This document shows positions 61,677 to 64,000 of a stretch of DNA of 64,000 nucleotides, piece after piece; the first letter of the stretch is position 1, and each line of letters starts with the position of its first letter. The notes under the pieces are model-generated. The model was given only the letters and a program-made list of their open reading frames with translations. It did no database searches and had not been told where the DNA came from. This stretch comes from JAFIFT01 sp020051095 (GTDB taxonomy: Bacteria; Pseudomonadota; Gammaproteobacteria; Legionellales; Legionellaceae). The DNA lies in contig NZ_CAXMZT010000011.1 of NCBI RefSeq assembly GCF_964199965.1, forward strand, positions 65,129 through 129,128, written 5' to 3'. The position numbers and the translations under genes were made by a program.

Positions 61677-62432
61677 TTAGCCCACCTTGTTGTAGCCCGC
61701 ATCCACAAATAAGGTGTGAGCATTGATCATGGCAGCCTCAGGTAAACACAAGAGAAATATCGCATTGGCAACATCCGTTGTTTGCAACGGTCTTTCTGAT
61801 AAAGAATGCGCTTGGTATTCATCCAGCAGCTGCTCTCTGTTTGGGAAATGAGATAACGCATCCGTATCCACAACACCTGCTGAAATCGTATTAGCCGTGA
61901 TCCCATAAGGCGCTAATTCCAGACTTAATGAGCGGACCAAGGCTTCCAATGCGGCTTTCGACGCACCAATGAAGGCATAATTTGGGATTGCCCGTTCAGC
62001 TCCTAAACTCGATAACGCAATGACTCGACTTCCCTTCGGCATCATTGGTTGGAATTCTCGAACGAGATGATTTAACGCCAACGCGTTTGTTTCAAGACAC
62101 CATCGCCAGTGCTTAGTAGTCATCTGCATAGCAGGCTTCAATACGCCACTGGCTGCATTACTTATCAAAAAGTCGACCTGGTTCACCCGTTGCTTCACTT
62201 GCGCAGCTAAGGGTTTGACAGAGTCATGGTCAGCGACATTTGCTTGTAATGCATAGGCTTTGCGACCCATCGACTCAATATGTTTGACTAAGACCGCTGC
62301 CTCATCGGAACTATTGAAGTACACAGCGATGACATCACATCCTTCTTCTGCCAATTTCAGAGCGGTTGCCCAGCCAATTCCTTTTTCTCTAGCCGCACCT
62401 GTAATAAGGGCCACTTTATTTTGTAAACGCAA
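61677..62432 (-). CDS. FabL-like enoyl-ACP reductase (SDR family)
   Basis: Short-chain dehydrogenase, 251 aa, with an N-terminal NAD(P) site (VALITGAAREKGIGWATAL) and SNAASG. The active-site segment NYAFIGASKAALEAL has Tyr-X6-Lys spacing, as in FabI/FabL enoyl reductases, rather than the Tyr-X3-Lys of ketoreductases. SAGVVDTDALSHFPNREQLL strongly recalls FabL. It would reduce enoyl-ACP at the end of each elongation cycle. It is 125 bp upstream of acp on the same strand and probably belongs with that operon. A dedicated ketoreductase is not seen nearby. Confidence 0.82.
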   Translation of the reverse strand: MRLQNKVALITGAAREKGIGWATALKLAEEGCDVIAVYFNSSDEAAVLVKHIESMGRKAYALQANVADHDSVKPLAAQVKQRVNQVDFLISNAASGVLKPAMQMTTKHWRWCLETNALALNHLVREFQPMMPKGSRVIALSSLGAERAIPNYAFIGASKAALEALVRSLSLELAPYGITANTISAGVVDTDALSHFPNREQLLDEYQAHSLSERPLQTTDVANAIFLLCLPEAAMINAHTLFVDAGYNKVG

Positions 62433-62492
62433 CTTGGTTTCCTCTCAACTAAATTTAGGAAAATTAACTTGAATTGCCAGGCTTGTCAACGC

Positions 62493-63845
62493 CTAAGCAA
62501 TGATGGCTTTAAATGACTCTAAATCAAATTGATTTTGATTCACTTTCAAATAGATAGCATCTTCTTCTTTTGAGAAAACCATCTCCTGCACACCAGGGAA
62601 TGATTGCAGTTTCGCTTTGATGCTATCATTGATGACGTCAAGTTCACAACTTATCATCACACTCGTTAAATTCGTGGCTAAATCTATCCGTGTTGAGATC
62701 AAAAACCAAATTATCGTTAATACTGTATTGACTAGATAAATGCCTGTGAATGAAAAATAACGAAACAGAAAGCCGGCTAATGCGCCACCGACAAAGATTC
62801 CTAAAAACTGACTAGTCGAATAAACCCCCATGGCCGTTCCCTTGCTATGAATGGGGGCTTTTCGTGAGATAAGTGAAGGTAGTAAGGCTTCCAATACGTT
62901 GAAAGCAACAAAGTATATCAAAACGCAGGCTGTCAATAGATGAAAATTTTGATATTCAAAACTAAGACATAATTGGGACAGGGCGATTACAACAATCGCT
63001 CCGATAAATACCATAGGCATTCGCTGATACTTTTCTGCTAAAACGATGAAGGGCACCATTAATACAAATGCGCTAATCATAATCGGCAAATAAAAATACA
63101 AGGATTTATCAGCAAGCGACATGGCAAGCTCATTCTTCAAAATTAGGGGCAATGCAAAAAACGTCGCAGTCAAGATAAGGTGTTGAAAAAATATGCCAAA
63201 ATCAAGTGCTAGCAATTGCCTATTTTTAATTACTACAGCAATCAACGTCGCATTCGTTTCACTGTCAAGGTGAAAACGCTGTTGTACTGGCGTCGGAATG
63301 ACTAAATACAAGATAGCTAAACCAATGAATCCGAATATAGCGGTTAAATAGAAGATGCCTGCTAGGCCAAAGGCGTGACTAATAGCCGGACTGATCACCA
63401 TCGCTAGACTAAACGATACACCAATTGTTAGTCCAATAACTGCCATGGCCTTTGTTCTGTCGTTGTCTTTGGTTAAATCTGCCGTTAAAGCAATTAAGAC
63501 ACTGCCTATTGCGCCCATTCCTTGCATCAATCTTGCTAGAATCATTGAATAAATCGTATCGCTGCAGGCACCAATTAAGCTGCCGATGATAAATAAGACT
63601 AAACCAACTGCTATCAGCGGTTTACGTCCAAATTTATCGGATAATAATCCAAACGGTATTTGCAACAATCCTTGTGATAGACCATACGCACCAAACGCTA
63701 TACCCACTAAAATAGGGGTGGCACCAGACAATTTATTAGCATAGAGAGTAAATATAGGAATTAACATGAACAACCCTAGCATACGGGATGCAAAGATTGT
63801 TGCTATGGGGATTATCGTTTTGAACCAAGATTGTGTTTGAACCAT
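62493..63845 (-). CDS. MFS transporter with C-terminal ferredoxin-like domain (YajR type)
   Basis: The 450-aa protein has 12 membrane helices and the MFS loop motif SDKFGRKPLI between helices 2 and 3, with ARLMQGMGAIGS in helix 4. After the last helix a soluble domain of about 65 residues (from about 388) has the beta-alpha-beta pattern of the YAM domain in YajR (SCELDVINDSIKAKLQSF, VFSKEEDAIYLKVN). The substrate is unknown. It is 60 bp upstream of the FabL-like gene on the same strand and may be cotranscribed. Confidence 0.88.
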   Translation of the reverse strand: MVQTQSWFKTIIPIATIFASRMLGLFMLIPIFTLYANKLSGATPILVGIAFGAYGLSQGLLQIPFGLLSDKFGRKPLIAVGLVLFIIGSLIGACSDTIYSMILARLMQGMGAIGSVLIALTADLTKDNDRTKAMAVIGLTIGVSFSLAMVISPAISHAFGLAGIFYLTAIFGFIGLAILYLVIPTPVQQRFHLDSETNATLIAVVIKNRQLLALDFGIFFQHLILTATFFALPLILKNELAMSLADKSLYFYLPIMISAFVLMVPFIVLAEKYQRMPMVFIGAIVVIALSQLCLSFEYQNFHLLTACVLIYFVAFNVLEALLPSLISRKAPIHSKGTAMGVYSTSQFLGIFVGGALAGFLFRYFSFTGIYLVNTVLTIIWFLISTRIDLATNLTSVMISCELDVINDSIKAKLQSFPGVQEMVFSKEEDAIYLKVNQNQFDLESFKAIIA

Positions 63846-63876
63846 CGAAGCCCTTAAAGCAGCATTTCAACTATTG

Positions 63877-63906
63877 AAAAAAAAAGGCAGCTTGAGGGCT
63901 GCCTTT
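63877..63906 (-). terminator. rRNA operon terminator
   Basis: GGCAGC (63886-63891) pairs with GCTGCC (63898-63903) around a TTGAGG loop, extended by AAA/TTT. On the minus strand a run of nine T follows. It lies 11 bp 3' of the 5S rRNA gene. Confidence 0.9.
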
Positions 63907-63917
63907 AGACAATAAAA

Positions 63918-64000
63918 CCCTGGCAATGACCTACTTTCACATGGGGAAACCCCACACTATCATCGGCGCTGGCTCGTTTCACTTCTGAGTTCGGTATGGG
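63918..64000 (-). rRNA. rrf: 5S ribosomal RNA, 3' part (5' end outside window)
   Basis: The minus strand reads CCCATACCGAACTCAGAAGT, then AAACGAGCCAGCGCCGATGA, then AGTGTGGGGTTTCCCCATGT, matching the middle and 3' half of bacterial 5S rRNA including loop E and the terminal GTAGGTCATTGCCAGGG. About 83 nt are in the window. It marks the end of an rRNA operon that lies to the right and is transcribed leftward. The exact 3' end is estimated. Confidence 0.95.

Overview
The window reads as the chromosome of a gammaproteobacterium with a low-to-moderate GC genome. Its gene orders are the usual gammaproteobacterial ones: uppS-cdsA-rseP-bamA-skp-lpxD, metY-rimP-nusA-infB-rbfA-truB-rpsO-pnp, tpiA-secG-tRNA-Leu-nuoA-N, and sdhCDAB-sucABCD. 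Unfused nuoC and nuoD, a large ankyrin-repeat protein, and a very-long-chain-fatty-acid lipid A locus together suggest the order Legionellales (Legionella/Coxiella relatives). That placement is an inference from gene content and order.

Layout. (1) 1-7103, minus strand: envelope biogenesis, from undecaprenyl-PP synthase and CDP-DAG synthase through RseP, BamA and Skp to LpxD, which runs off the left edge. (2) 7149-11363, plus strand: gpmI-envC-ctpA. (3) 11389-20390, minus strand: the transcription/translation operon, headed by the initiator tRNA with a clear sigma-70 promoter. (4) 20537-36466, minus strand: tpiA, secG, tRNA-Leu(GAG) and all 14 separate complex I genes. (5) 36748-41277: an accessory pocket with a 633-aa ankyrin protein, a REP-like hairpin and a frameshifted small gene, followed by glmS. 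(6) 41508-51115, plus strand: succinate dehydrogenase, 2-oxoglutarate dehydrogenase E1/E2 and succinyl-CoA synthetase, with an intrinsic terminator between sucB and sucC. (7) 51139-54733: a REP-like palindrome, an unknown acidic protein, a multipass membrane protein and a GtrB-GtrA fusion. (8) 54751-62432, minus strand: polysaccharide deacetylase, O-antigen ligase, a lipid A acyltransferase and a five-gene acyl-chain elongation set. (9) 62493-64000: an MFS transporter, an rRNA-operon terminator and the 3' part of a 5S rRNA gene.

Most of the window is housekeeping. The most interesting part is 56789-62432. A dedicated acyl carrier protein, a double-hotdog dehydratase, an intact ketoacyl synthase, a ketoacyl synthase that has lost its active-site cysteine, a FabL-like enoyl reductase and an LpxL-type acyltransferase lie together. 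They look like a dedicated machine that builds an unusual long acyl chain and places it on lipid A, similar in gene content to the rhizobial acpXL-fabZXL-fabF2XL-fabF1XL-lpxXL cluster. Nearby 51978-54733 could supply a lipid-linked glycosylation branch. Small-scale signals include two copies of a CCCGTGATC palindromic repeat, two GTAG-headed REP-like hairpins, a 17-bp palindrome upstream of the acp gene, and an initiator tRNA with a U1-U72 mismatch.
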